NCBI RefSeq assembly: GCF_033115175.1
Contig: NC_084827.1
Span: 148,297,701 to 148,361,700 of the forward strand
Reading direction: 5' to 3'
DNA length: 64,000 nt
From: Lepus europaeus
Lineage: Eukaryota > Chordata > Mammalia > Lagomorpha > Leporidae
Shown here: positions 24,168 through 35,799 of the stretch, in pieces
How positions within the stretch are numbered: the first letter of the stretch is position 1
Layout: each line of letters begins with the position of its first letter
Position numbers and translations under genes: made by a program
Notes under the pieces: generated by a model
Seen by the model: only the letters and a program-made list of their open reading frames with translations
The model's database searches: none
Told to the model about the DNA's origin: nothing

Positions 24168-24600
24168 TTTTTTTTTTCTTCTTCTTCTTTTGGCCAAATA
24201 CAAGAACAATTTTATTTTTTCCAAATAAGAAGCTACAAAGTTGGACATTTTTCAAAGTCTAATAATATTTCTTGATATCAAGGTAATAGGTAAAATCTTT
24301 TGAAAACTGGATAGCCCTCAGTCTAAGCACAGCAGCCTTTTGGGGCTGGGTCAGAGAGCTGGATCAATCTCCCTGAGGAGGACTCCCACTCCAGCTCCAC
24401 AGCTAAAACAAATGAATTCTATTACAGACAAATGAATGATCTGGCTAACCACAACATACTGTGGCACGGGGCTCCTGACCACTCCTTTCCCACACCTGAG
24501 ATTCATTTAGATCCATTCAAGGCATGGTTTTTGCCAAGAGCAAACGCTGGTGATCAAGGAGATCACAGGTTGTAGGTCTCTTCCATGGAGTTCTCATGGA
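24168..24600 (-). pseudogene. possible retrocopied mRNA 3' end, source unknown
   Basis: On the minus strand the sequence ends with an AATAAA-type signal (at about 24212-24220), followed by about 25 nt and then an A-rich tail with AAG interruptions (the TTC/T tract at 24168-24190). That is the layout of a polyadenylated transcript copied into the genome. I could not recognise the transcript, the 5' limit is arbitrary, and no TSD was found. It could equally be a chance poly-pyrimidine tract. Confidence 0.25.
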
Positions 24601-26009
24601 AGTCCAGAGTCCTTCCTCCAACATCTATTCTGTCCCCTCTGCCTGGGTCAACCACACATAAATTGGGATTCTCAAAACTGCTCAACATCATGCAAGAACT
24701 AGCTGCTGAGGGCCACCTACAAGTGCTGCCTTCTCAAAAGCCACAAATTCTTTATGTTACTTTATGCCTCCCATCAAGCTATCTGGAAAACAGACTATGG
24801 CATGGAGTTTCATAACTTTATAGGTATAAATTTCTTGGGGAATGTTCTCAAAATCAACTCCGGGGTAGACATGAAGGAGGTAGGATTATGCAGAGAAAGC
24901 AGTTGCATGGGGATACATTTGCAACAAAGGTCTTCCATGACTGGGATGACCTCTCAGAGTTGATCAGCCTATGACAGGGAGCCTGGACCTTTATAGCATG
25001 TCTCCACACATATGGGCCACATACTGAATGTGGGCATGTGGGCTGTGTTTTAGATGAGACAGGATCATGGCAGCAAGGCACTATTCCATTGAGGACAGTT
25101 CCTACAAGGCAGCTCAGCTGAGAGCCTCAGCTGCCAATAATCTCAGCTGCAAAAGAGGAGTGCTCAGTGCTGGGGGTGGGGGAATCTGAGTTATATGCCG
25201 TGGAATAAACTGTTCTATTAGTAGGGTTCAAATACTTGTCCAAGGAGTACCTTCAAACAACCCTGCCTCACAAGAATGAAGTGTCATTGCCTTCGGGTAT
25301 GTTGGCCAGATCTTCAACCATCAAATTACTTGGGAAGGAATTGTTCATCCATTTCTTCTGGAGGCCAGAAAAGTTGCAGGCCTTGACTCTGCTCAATGCT
25401 GGATTTTCCCAGTCCTGATATCCTTCCTAACTTCTGAGTAGCAACATTCAAATTGCTTTCTTTAGGAAAATTCATTAAATTATCCATGCCTGCCAGATGA
25501 TTCAAATTACAATTCAGTTATTGCCAGTGGGTCCTGCATCCTTACTGGCAAAAATTTCTCCTGAGTCTATGACTTATTGTTTGTGAGTTTATCTTATCTT
25601 GAATTTACTTGTGTTCTTTACTAGATTGAGTTGGCTCGGGTTTGAAGGGTTGGTTTCAACCAGAATAATTTAATGAAAAGAACTGGGTATGGGGAATGAT
25701 TTTTGTTGTAAGAATACTTGTAGATTAGTACTGTACTTTAGTGCAGATTAGTACAATGCTCCAACTTATTTCTTCTTATGAGCCACAGGCTCTCAAGGTT
25801 TTAGCTTCTCAATCTCTTACTGTCATACAACCAAACCTCTCCATTCTCTAGTTTAGATGGCAGAAAAAGCCAGTTTGATCAGCTTGGCTAATCACTAATG
25901 ACTTCACTAGCTTTCAGTATCATGGGTTACATCAGCAATGTGTAGCTGTCCTCAAGTCAGGGGTCATTCTTGGGCTACTCAGTAACTCTGGTTAGTTACT
26001 CAGTAACTC
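24601..26009. other. unassigned DNA, slightly GC-richer at 24.9-25.2 kb
   Basis: No coding frame of note. A short G/C-richer stretch at 25085-25180 has repeated CTCAGCTG words and no recognised function. Confidence 0.4.
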
Positions 26010-26242
26010 TCCCCCAACTGCAATAGCCAGGCCTGGGCCAGGCTGAAGACAGGAGTGCAAAATTCATCTGGGTGTCCCATGAAGGTGGCAAGAGCCCAAA
26101 CAGTTGAACTATTTTCAGCTGCCTTTCAGAATGCACAAACAGGAAGCTGGATCAGAAGCAGAGTAGCTGGGACTCAAACGGGCAAGCTGATACAGAATAT
26201 AGCCATCCCAGTTGCTTAATCCACTGAACAACAATGTCCCCA
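26010..26242 (-). mobile_element. C-SINE, old, degraded
   Basis: The reverse strand shows the head ('ggggacattgttgttcag'), 'gaagctggatcagaagca' in reverse context, and a degraded middle. Tail lost. Confidence 0.65.
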
Positions 26243-27959
26243 ATAGGGTTCTTGTCCAGTATATACTATTCATGGTCTACACCACCATTTTGCAAAAGCT
26301 GAACTTTTATTGGATACTTGGCAAATTGTTAGTTATTTTTGCTTGTTGTTAAGTTACTCAAGTCTTGTGAGACATGTTGAAGTCTACTTATAGTCCATTT
26401 ATTCTTTATATATATTCCAGTTATATAAAGAAGAGCTTGAAGATCATTGCTAAAAGTTGTTACAAAATGTGTTACCAAGAGTACATACTCCTGAAGGAAA
26501 ATACTAGTTAAATGAAGCTTTCCTGACAGTATTGAAATAAAAATTACATTTATTATTATTCATATGTACATGGGGTAAAGTATTAATGTCTTTCTCAAAT
26601 AATTTTATACAAAAGAATCATACCTTTAAACTCAGTCTTTCAAAGCTTCCATCATGAATCCATGGATAGTGTCTAAAATTTATAGTATGTAAAATAAGTG
26701 AAATACTATCAGATAGCATTGAAGTTAGACAGCTTCAGCATTCAATATTAATAGGATTTTCAGATTTGCTGCTTATAGTACTATGCAATTACAGCTAAAG
26801 GAAATTATTAATTTGAGTTTGATGACTAAGCAAGAGTAGAATTGTTCTTATTTCTTACATGATGATGGAAATTAATAGTTATTTAACAATCAGGGAAAGG
26901 CTCATATTTCCATGTTAAGACGTAGAAGTACTTTCTCACGAGGAAAGTATAAATTTAGCTTAGACTGGAAAAATTCATTTTCATAAATAACCAAATAGGG
27001 AACAGTGTTTTTTTCTAAATTCGAAGTATTAAATTTCCAAACTCTATGTATGAATTACTCTAGATCACTAGGAAGGACTGGGCTACCTTTTGTGATTGTT
27101 CTCAAAAACTTCTTTACTTTTTCCCTTGCTAAAAATCTTCCAGTCAGTTCAGCTGGCAGGAGACACTGGTGGAAGCATGGATGCTGGAAGAAGAAGGACC
27201 GAGGAGGTCTTTCTGTTTCTACTTCTCAGCACCTCCCTGTGGCCTCCCTCAGGTTGTGTTTTCCAGCAGGGGTACAATTCCTCCTTAGAGTTCCACAGCC
27301 ATCTATGGACAGCCCCTCTCTCCAAACTCCCAATTGCTGACAGGCTGTCCCTGGTAGAGCTCCTGCCAGGCGCCCCAACTTCTGGGTTCCACTAACACTC
27401 TCTCCTCCCTGCACCAGAGCAGCCCTGGAGAAATAGGCAGTTTCCTGCTGTGGCTAACCTCTGAGTTGTCTTCCCATATCCTGTTTGGCTTCTCAGTTCC
27501 TTGATTTCTTCTTTTCAATCCTATTGTTTCAGATAGGGTGGGTTTTTAGGTTTTCTAGCTGGACTTCAAATCATATATTGCTTCCCCACTTGTTATTCAT
27601 GGAATACTAGAATAGTATGTCTGGATATGAAGCAAACACAAAGCCCACTACTTTGGATCAACATATATCAAGGAGGGGATATTTTATACATATATACATA
27701 CATGATGTTTCATTTAAATTTGCCTTATATGATTTACTTCAATATCCTTCTGTTGGATTCTTCCCAACATTCACTAGGAAACTCAAGAGAGAGCTTACTA
27801 TCCTTAATCTATCACAAATCCTGAAAGATTTCACAAAACTGTCTTTTCTTATCATCTATGTTGCCTTGGGCTCTGGGAAGCCATTGTCGTATGTAATCTT
27901 TTCAACCTCATTTCCTGCCTTTCTCTCTGCTTACTCAGAAATGCTCCAGGAACCAATCT
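26243..27959. other. 1.7 kb AT-rich then mixed unique DNA
   Basis: The part at about 27130-27500 is less AT-rich and has overlapping open frames of ~100 codons on both strands. They lack any recognisable domain, and I read them as chance frames in old repeat-like sequence. Confidence 0.4.
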
Positions 27960-28245
27960 GGCTTCCCCTTAATTCCTAACTCACACAAGTCTTAGTCTTG
28001 TCTCGTGGGTAAGAATTTTCTGTTCCGTTTCCTTTAGGTTCTTCCCAAAGTTACTCCCCCTGCTCTTATTTTTACCTTTCATTTCACTTTATCACAATAT
28101 GTAAATATTTTAAGTATTTGGTTAGTCATTCACAATCTGCTTTCCTTACCAGAGTCTAAGATTCATAATCACTTTGTATGCAGTGCATTTTAGGTGTTCA
28201 ATAAAAACTTGTGTAGAATGGGTGACAGATTGAATGGATTGAGCA
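27960..28245 (+). mobile_element. L2 LINE 3' end (probable)
   Basis: Ends with the typical L2 3' layout: 'ttaccagagtctaagattca', 'cattttaggtgttcaataaa' and 'cttgtgtagaatgggtga'. Confidence 0.5.
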
Positions 28246-28469
28246 GAGGCTCTTGTCTATCTCTCTGCATGTTCAATCATTTTTTTTTTTTTTATCTTAG
28301 AATAGCTTTGTGGTTTCCAATTTTTCTGTACTAATCTAATGTTTGGCAATTTTTTTTTCTTCAAGATTGACAGTTGTGGCAAGAATAAGGATTCACGATA
28401 CTATGTTTAAATTGAAACCTCAGGAATAGGTAGAAGAATGAGCTCAATGAGATTTTAAAGCTTTGAGCA

Positions 28470-28710
28470 AATTGTTGGCCAAATATTGCTTTAAGTCCGA
28501 TTATCAGGCAAACAGGGAAGTGGAGAAAGTGCTGGACTGAACCCGGGGATTTGGGTACCAAGTCTTAAATCTGACTCTCCATGAACCAAAGTGATCTGGG
28601 CCACGTGCTTCTCCAGTTCTTGGTTTCTTTGTCTATAAAACGCGGGGATCGAAGCACATCATCTCCAAAGCCTCATTCAACTCTGTAATTCTAAGATTCT
28701 CAGGTACTGT
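28470..28710 (+). mobile_element. MIR SINE
   Basis: MIR-like blocks in order: 'ggagaaagtgctggactgaa', 'gtcttaaatctgactctcca', a diverged 'gtgatctgggccacgtgctt', 'tctataaaacgcggggat' and 'ctaagattct'. Confidence 0.6.
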
Positions 28711-29034
28711 ATATGTGCAGCTTTATTTATTCTTTATCAAAGGAAATGATATGTGGATTGTGAAATATAATAAAATCATATTATTGGTTTTGCTATCTGC
28801 GTGACACTCTCTTTACAGAGCTAGTTACACATGGGCTTCCCAATTGTTGATGACAATAATGTGTAGTTGCTAAGTGTCATTTGCATTGTCTCCTTTTGAA
28901 AGAACTTCCAGGCCCAATGAAAGTAAGTGGTATTTAGAAATACTAATAAATGGAGCAAAAGTTGAGGAGGACAATACATTTTGATCACTATGTGCTGTTA
29001 GCTTATTGTGTGTTCTACCTAAAAATAGGGTTAT

Positions 29035-29165
29035 TGCTCCATTTTTCAAAGAAGGATAGTGACACTTCCCTAAGATCATATAGTTGGTAGATGGCAAGAG
29101 TACTTTGGGCATAGGTCTATCTGGCTCCAATCTACTAGTTCTGCCTGTGATCCATTTATGCTGAA
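29035..29165 (-). mobile_element. MIR fragment
   Basis: Reverse MIR: 'tgctccatttttcaaagaag', 'ccctaagatcatatagttgg', 'tctggctcc'. Confidence 0.5.
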
Positions 29166-29563
29166 ACATGCAGAGCTACAACTCAGCTCTTTCTCTCTCT
29201 ACTTTTGACCAAGTTTGCAAACACCAATTTACTTCCTCTTCAAGTAAAGAGATATCTATTAGCAGCAGCAGAAGGCCTTAAGGAAAGAACTGAAAGGAAA
29301 CTCTTGCTGCATTCTTACCCCACTTCAGGGGCTATCCTTGGGTAACCAAGCTTGTTGGAGAACATCCTCTGACCACGGTACTGGCCCCCTTCATAACGGG
29401 CTGTCCTTGATCCATAGTGGTAAAAGAACTTGGTGCCTTCCTGAGTAGAGTCTATCACAAGATTGTAGAATGCAGGAAAATATCTAATAATCATATTTCA
29501 AGGCAACATCATCAAAAGTTTTCTTGATTTGGGTTGGCTTATTTTAATTTTTTAAAAAGATTT

Positions 29564-29937
<374 letters not shown>

Positions 29938-29949
29938 TTAAAAAGATTT

Positions 29950-30402
29950 GGAAATGAATGAAAAGAAATGCAAATGTAAACGCCTACTACCACCAGATAG
30001 GTGTGAAGGAGAAAGAAAAGAATAGCAAATGGATTCCAAGGAGTTGGGACTCTAACTCAGCTGCCCCCACCTCTTTGTCCACACACCCGCGTGTGCACAC
30101 ACACACATGCTGAGCCGCAGTTCCTTCCCCTTCAATGGCTGCTCAGAGACTTTTAAGTTGGCTTCTCAAATGATTTGAATACCACTCTGCAAAGTATTGA
30201 TAATACTGAGTAGAACCTTTAATTATTTTTCCTATAGTTTTAAAGCATTGTGGCTATGGCATTTAATTGAAATACACTAGGCATCTGGAAAAATATTTTA
30301 AACTAAATTAATAGTAAAATTAACTTGCTTTTAAGTGGATGTCCATTAAAAATACAAAATATTTGGGATAAGTGTGAGTGTTTCCTTACATGGCTACTAA
30401 AT
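29950..30402. other. unique spacer
   Basis: Short CA-rich tract at about 30098-30107. No gene seen. Confidence 0.45.
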
Positions 30403-30411
30403 AAAGTTCAC

Positions 30412-30750
30412 GAGGCCGGCGCCAAGGCTCAATAGGCTAATCCTCCGCCTTGCGACGCCGGAACACCAGGTTCTAGTCCAGGTCGGGGCGCCGGATTCTG
30501 TCCCAGTTGCCCCTCTTCCAGGCCAGCTCTCTGCTATGGCCCAGGAGTGCAGTGGAGGATGGCCCAGGTCCTTGGGCCCTGCACTCCATGGGAGACCAGG
30601 AGAAGCACCTGGCTCCTGCCTTCCGATGAGTGCGGTGCGCTGGCTGCAGCGCCGCAGCAGCCATTGGAGGGCGAACCAACGGCAAAGGAAGACCTTTCTC
30701 TCTGTCTCTCTCTCTCACTGTCCACTCCGCCTGTCAAAAAAAAAAAAAAA
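30412..30750 (+). mobile_element. young C-SINE, full length
   Basis: Complete GC-rich copy with A-box-like head, B-box GGTTCTAGTCC, CT patch and an A17-type tail. TSD AAAGTTCAC at 30403-30411 and 30751-30759. Confidence 0.95.
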
Positions 30751-30759
30751 AAGTTCACT

Positions 30760-31619
30760 GAGTAGACGAGTGCATTTCCCTTTTTGATGCTGAGGCTCCA
30801 TGTTCAAGGCAATTGCATTTTTAACTTCAATTATCTAAAATTTTGTTTGAATATTTGTATGTTTTTAAAAAGTGTCATTATACTAAAATTGTTTCAATAC
30901 TGGGACACATTTAAATTACTGAGTATAGTTTTTTCTGCTGCTTTATTAGTTTAAAATGTATGCTTTATGTTTTAAAGTAAAAGTGGAGTTATTTGTGGAG
31001 AAACTAAAAAAGTTTCACTACTGACTGAAATATAAACACTTGGGGAAGATTAGTGGAGGGATTGGACTCTTCCAAAAGACTTTCACATTTGCCTCCTAAT
31101 TTTCAGAATTGAAATGCCCTGTTATAATCCCTAAGAATTCTCATTGCATACTATGCCAGATTATTTAATACTTATTTTTAAAATGAAATTTATATATTGA
31201 CTTTCTTATAAATCATCATATTGTGCAATCAAAATTAAGAGTTCTTTGGTTTGAAAACAACACCTAGAGTTTTGTGGGTGGTATTTTTATGCAAACAGGT
31301 AAGGGTAGGTTTTATATTTTGTAGACGTTTCTGGTTCTACTTTAATGCTGTTTGTATGGCAGTATGTAGATAGTGTGTTAAGTTTCTCAAGAATCTCTCC
31401 TTAAAAACTTTGAAGTTAATACTTTTGTGCAACTGTGTTTTGAATAAAGTCATGACAGTGTTAAAAAATACAGTAAATGCAGTACTCCCGGTCATTCTTC
31501 TATTGTTTCTATCCCGTTTTTTTCTGTGACTGCTCTAACTTAAAAGTTTTTGAAATGGAATTGCTTCAAATAAACTGAAGATTTGTTATAAAAAAAACAA
31601 CAAAACAAACAAACAAACA
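30760..31619. other. unique AT-rich DNA
   Basis: No gene recognised. Ends in an A/C-rich (AAAC)n-like tract at 31590-31622 that is the tail of the next SINE. Confidence 0.5.
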
Positions 31620-31868
31620 AAAAGAAAGTCACAGAGAGAAGGAGAGACAAGGAGATCTTCCTCCTGCTGGTTCACTCCCCAAATGGCTGCAATGGCTGGA
31701 GCTGAGCCAGACCAAAGCCAGGAGCCAGGAGTTTTTTCTGGGTCTCCCAAGTAGGTGCAGGGATCCAACCCATTTTCTACTACTTTCATAAGCATTGAGC
31801 TGGGTCAGGAGTGGAGCAGCGGGGACTCGAACAGGCACTTAAAACCTACTCACTACACTGCTGGTCCC
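31620..31868 (-). mobile_element. C-SINE, older subfamily
   Basis: Minus-strand copy: GA-rich patch, 'cctgctggttcactccccaa', 'gggtctcccaagtaggtgca' and head 'actacactgctggtccc'. Confidence 0.85.
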
Positions 31869-32395
31869 TTTAATTTGCTTTTTAAAGAGACATGCATTTC
31901 ATGATCCACATCCTTTTCAAGAAAACAAATCGAAGGAGGGCATTAATATCCCTACAACAGAATTCAGCATGAGGAGGGTCTGGATGTATCATTTTGGAGA
32001 CAATGGAGTCGGACTTACACAGCAAGCATAAAGACAGACCCTCCTCAAAGCTGAGAACTCACAGTCCTGATCTTAGGATGTCCAGTCCAGTTACTTGTGC
32101 TTTCAGGGGAGCTAACAAAGAAACCATCAACAAATGAAGGCCGCCAGGAATTTATAGACATACACCTCTTAAGACGAACCGATTCTTGCCAAGCTAAACA
32201 ATAACCAAATGTGTTTATTTTAAATATGGAGGGAAAGCATGAGAAATCATCCCCATGTTTCTACTTCTCTTATGAGATCACTCTGGCACCTGCTTTCAGA
32301 AGGAAGCAAAGTGACTGCTCCAAAGGCCTTAGAAATAAGTCGATGAATTTTTGTGATAAATAGCGCTTATTATAATATTTCCTCAAAATTGAAAT
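31869..32395. other. unique spacer
   Basis: Nothing recognised. Confidence 0.45.
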
Positions 32396-32408
32396 TATTT
32401 GCTGTTTT

Positions 32409-33059
32409 TTAAAAAGATTATTTATTTATTTGAGAGAGTTACAGAAAGAAGGGGAGAGACGGAGAGAAAAGTCTCCCATTTGCTGGTTTATTCTGCAAAT
32501 GGATGCATTAGCTAGAGGTAGGCTTATCCAAAGCTAGGAGCTACTTCTGGGTCTCTCACGTGAGTGCAGGGACCCAAGCCCTTAGGCCATCTTCCACTGC
32601 TTTCCCAGGCCATCAGCAAAGAGCTGGATTGAAACAGGAGCAGCTGGGGTGGGGCGCTGTGGGTTAAGCTGCTGTCTGCAGTGCTGGCATCCCAGATACA
32701 CCCTGGTTTGCGACCCAGCTGCTCCACTTCTGATCAAGCAAAGCAGTAGAAGATGACTCAAGTCTTTGGGCCCCTGCACCCATGTGGGAGACCCAGAAGA
32801 AGCTCCTCATTCCTGGCTTCGGATTGGCGCAGCTCTGACTGTTGTGACCAATTGGGAAGTGAACCCGTGGATGAAAGACCTGTGTGTGTGTGCGTGTGTG
32901 TGTGTATGTCTCCTTCTCTCTCAGAAAGAAGAGAGATGTAACTCTGACTTTCAAATAAATAAATAAATATTGAAAAAAAAAAAGAAAGAGGAGCATCTGG
33001 GACAAGAACTGGCTCCCATGTGGGATTCCCGTGCCATAGCTGTAGGCTTAGCCAGCCTC
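32409..33059 (-). mobile_element. C-SINE split by a nested SINE (outer element)
   Basis: The outer minus-strand SINE occupies 32409-32648 and 33002-33059. Its own TSD, TATTTGCT(G/C)TTTT, is at 32396-32408 and 33060-33072. Starts with the A/T tail and GA patch, and resumes after the inner element with 'acaagaactggctcccatgt'. Confidence 0.9.
32649..32983 (+). mobile_element. C-SINE nested inside another C-SINE (inner element)
   Basis: Full plus-strand element from 'tggggcgctgtgggttaagc' to the 'ctttcaaataaataaata' tail, with a (TG)n-expanded patch at about 32880-32908. It is bounded by an 18-bp target duplication of the host SINE (GAAACAGGAGCAGCTGGG at 32631-32648, with two changes in the copy at 32984-33001). 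Confidence 0.93.
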
Positions 33060-33072
33060 TATTTGCTCTTTT

Positions 33073-34035
33073 AACAGTGTACAACATCCGAATGGATGAC
33101 TGGTAATCTATAGATGTAAAATTATCAATTTTTCTTCAGTATGCATCTAAAAGAATGGTATCTGACACTTTAGTTGTACTTCCCTTATGGGAGGCAGTTT
33201 AATAATATTGGTCAATAAGTATTGTTGTTCTGTGGATTACATGTTTTCACTGTCTATTCCAAAGCTTGCTAAGATGTTGGATAACAAATGGGAAAATATC
33301 ACATCACAGGCATTATTTATCCATCCAGCAGGCAAAACAAGAAAATAAAACCTAGGCCTAGAATCCTCTGGTGTTACTCAATCAAGGCAAATTATTTATT
33401 GTCTTCTGCCCAGGAAGTCCTGTGGGGCATGAAATATTGATTTAGGAATTTTTTGGGCATGAATGACTGTGTTGCAACTCTGTTCCTTTATATCATTTCC
33501 TAATATATGATAAATTATTTCTGTGCATGCTGTGATGAGGGTGAATAATAACTTTAACCTGCCTATTTAGTAAATATGACAGAAACACTACCCTCTTTTC
33601 AGAATTCCTAAGTTGAAGCCATAAAATTTCACTACCTGGTGTGCAGGAATACACAATGCATTGTTCACATCGGTGTCGAGCCTCATCTCTTCCATTTCAC
33701 AAATGCACAGCCTCTGCCATTTCCCAGTCTCCTGCAGTAGGTGAACCTGGGTGTTTTTCATGTTCACCTGGGAATTTTCAAAGCCAGGCCCAGGGGAAGA
33801 GTGAAAATTGGGCTGCCAAGGAGTTTGTGAAAAGAACAGGAACTATTCATCACCTGAGCAGAAGATGAGTCTGGAGTAACTATGAGGGAAAAGGCCAGGT
33901 ATGTATGTTGGGGGGAACAGCCATGAAGAAGAAAGAATAGCAGAATTAAAATTTTTTCATCAGCTGAGGAGCTTTGCTCTTTCATTCTGCATGTCCATAT
34001 AACACCCAGAAGTAAAAGCGAGGGTCACACATTAA
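33073..34035. other. unique spacer
   Basis: No gene or strong repeat recognised. Confidence 0.45.
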
Positions 34036-34165
34036 CTTGTTTGATCTGCTCATTTGGTCCTTCCGCTGTCTGGGTTCTCAAACAGGCTCTGCTACTTTCT
34101 AAGAATGTGACCTTAAGCAAATTGCTTCACCTTTTTTGATGTCAGTTCCTCATTTCTAAAAGGAG
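34036..34165 (+). mobile_element. MIR fragment
   Basis: 'ctctgctactttctaagaat' then 'gtgaccttaagcaaattgct' and 'gtcagttcctcatttctaaa' follow MIR order. Confidence 0.6.
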
Positions 34166-34627
34166 GATGAAGTACTTCCTTTGGGGAGAGCTCGCCTGGC
34201 ATTACAGGCTGCACTGAACCACACAGAAACAGTACAAGGACATGACCCTGGAGCACGGGGTAAGAGTCTTGCTTGCAATCTGGCCTCAGTAGAGTGTTCC
34301 TTGAATCTTCTGATTTTAAGAGAAAATCAATTCTGTCTGGTTTATTTAAGTCAGTTTGTGTTAGATATGCAACTAAATTATATCGATTAATATACATTTT
34401 CTTGAAATTGATTTGGTATACATTATTGTCTTTATTGACATTGACCTTATACAAAGCCCTATAGACACAGAAAAGAACCTATATATACTGAGTATGTGAA
34501 TAAACTAAAATTTAGAAAAGCTCTTTAAAACTCATCATGCCATCCTAGGCCATTGAAGTTCTATTTCAGTGTGTCTTGACATAGGAGCAAATCCTTTTGT
34601 AGGAAAACAGATGATGTAGCCTTGAGG

Positions 34628-34644
34628 ATTTTATTTAAACTTTA

Positions 34645-34712
<68 letters not shown>

Positions 34713-34922
34713 GATTTTCTATTGCTGGTTCACTTCCCAAATGTTCACAATGCCCAGAGTTGAAGGAAGAAGCCAGGAACTCCATCCCGATTTCTTACTT
34801 GGGTAGCAGGTGCCAAAGCACTTGGGACATTTCTTCTTCCTTCCCAGGTGCATTAGCAGGCAGCTGGATCATAAATGGAGTAGCCTGGACTTGAACCAGT
34901 CCTTTGATACAGGATGCCAGGC
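34628..34922 (-). mobile_element. C-SINE, older, with expanded (GA)n
   Basis: The CT patch of this minus-strand SINE has expanded to a pure AG tract at 34651-34709 (about 59 bp). The remainder reads 'attgctggttcacttcccaa', 'gcacttgggacatttcttct' and 'ggatgccag'. Confidence 0.88.
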
Positions 34923-35019
34923 AAAAGTAGGGAAATGATTTCCTGAATCACAGTTTTTGCCCAAGCCCTGAGGATCTTGTTGGGCGAACTGGTTTGGGAA
35001 GCAAACTGCTTTACGAGAA

Positions 35020-35200
35020 ATCAGAGCTCTAATTTTGGAGACCTGGGTTGTTTCCACAGAACTAACTCCATGACCTGGTAAGTCCCTTCACTTCCCTGAG
35101 AACGGTTCTGTATGCCAAGATTTACCTTACAGGGTTGAAGTTCAGCTGTTGTTCATGGAGCTCATTTAGGCGAGGAAGGATACAAATGTTGCTTATTAAA
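35020..35200 (+). mobile_element. MIR SINE
   Basis: 'cagagctctaattttggaga', 'cctgggttgtttccacagaa', 'catgacctggtaagtccctt' and 'cacttccctgaga' in MIR order. It lies just upstream of the CpG island. Confidence 0.55.
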
Positions 35201-35799
35201 TTCCACCCTTCCTGGTCTCGTTCTTTCACTTTGGAAATGGATTCACACTTGCCAAATCATCAGCCTAAAGGTGTTTAAGGAGTTGTTGTTGTTTTCCTAG
35301 TCAAATAACCAGCGGGATTGACATTTCAGAAGGTCACTTCATAAACACAAGCGACTCTATCTGGGCAGGAGAACTTGGGCGGGGAAACCCAGGGTCCTGG
35401 TGTGCGGAAGATAGTTTCAAGGGTAGGTTTGCCACAGGTTCCTTGGGCTAAGCCCTCTTTAGGGCTCCTAAGGGCAGCTGCCATGCTGTGCTTAAGACGA
35501 GTTCCTAACAGGCCCTGTGGCCATACCTGCACCTCATTACCTGCAAACTACTGCTCCCGAGGGTGTTTTTGGTGGGCGTGGCGAGAAGCACCTGCTCCCG
35601 GGCTTTCCTAGAATCTTGCTCCGATTCCCCCCACCTTAAGGGCGTCTCCTCGCGAGTCCCTGAGTGTGTTTTATGAGATCCAGTTTCAGTTCCCCGTGGG
35701 CAGCCTGCAGGTCCGGTTACAGTTCCCCAGAGCTCTGAGTCTGCCTGTGGCAGGAGCATAGCCGGGGAGAGTCCAAGTGAGGGGGAACAGGCTCCGGGC

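Noticed and set aside
27005-27979. Overlapping 100-120 codon frames on both strands
   Set aside because: No motif, no intron/exon signals I trust, and similar frames on the opposite strand.
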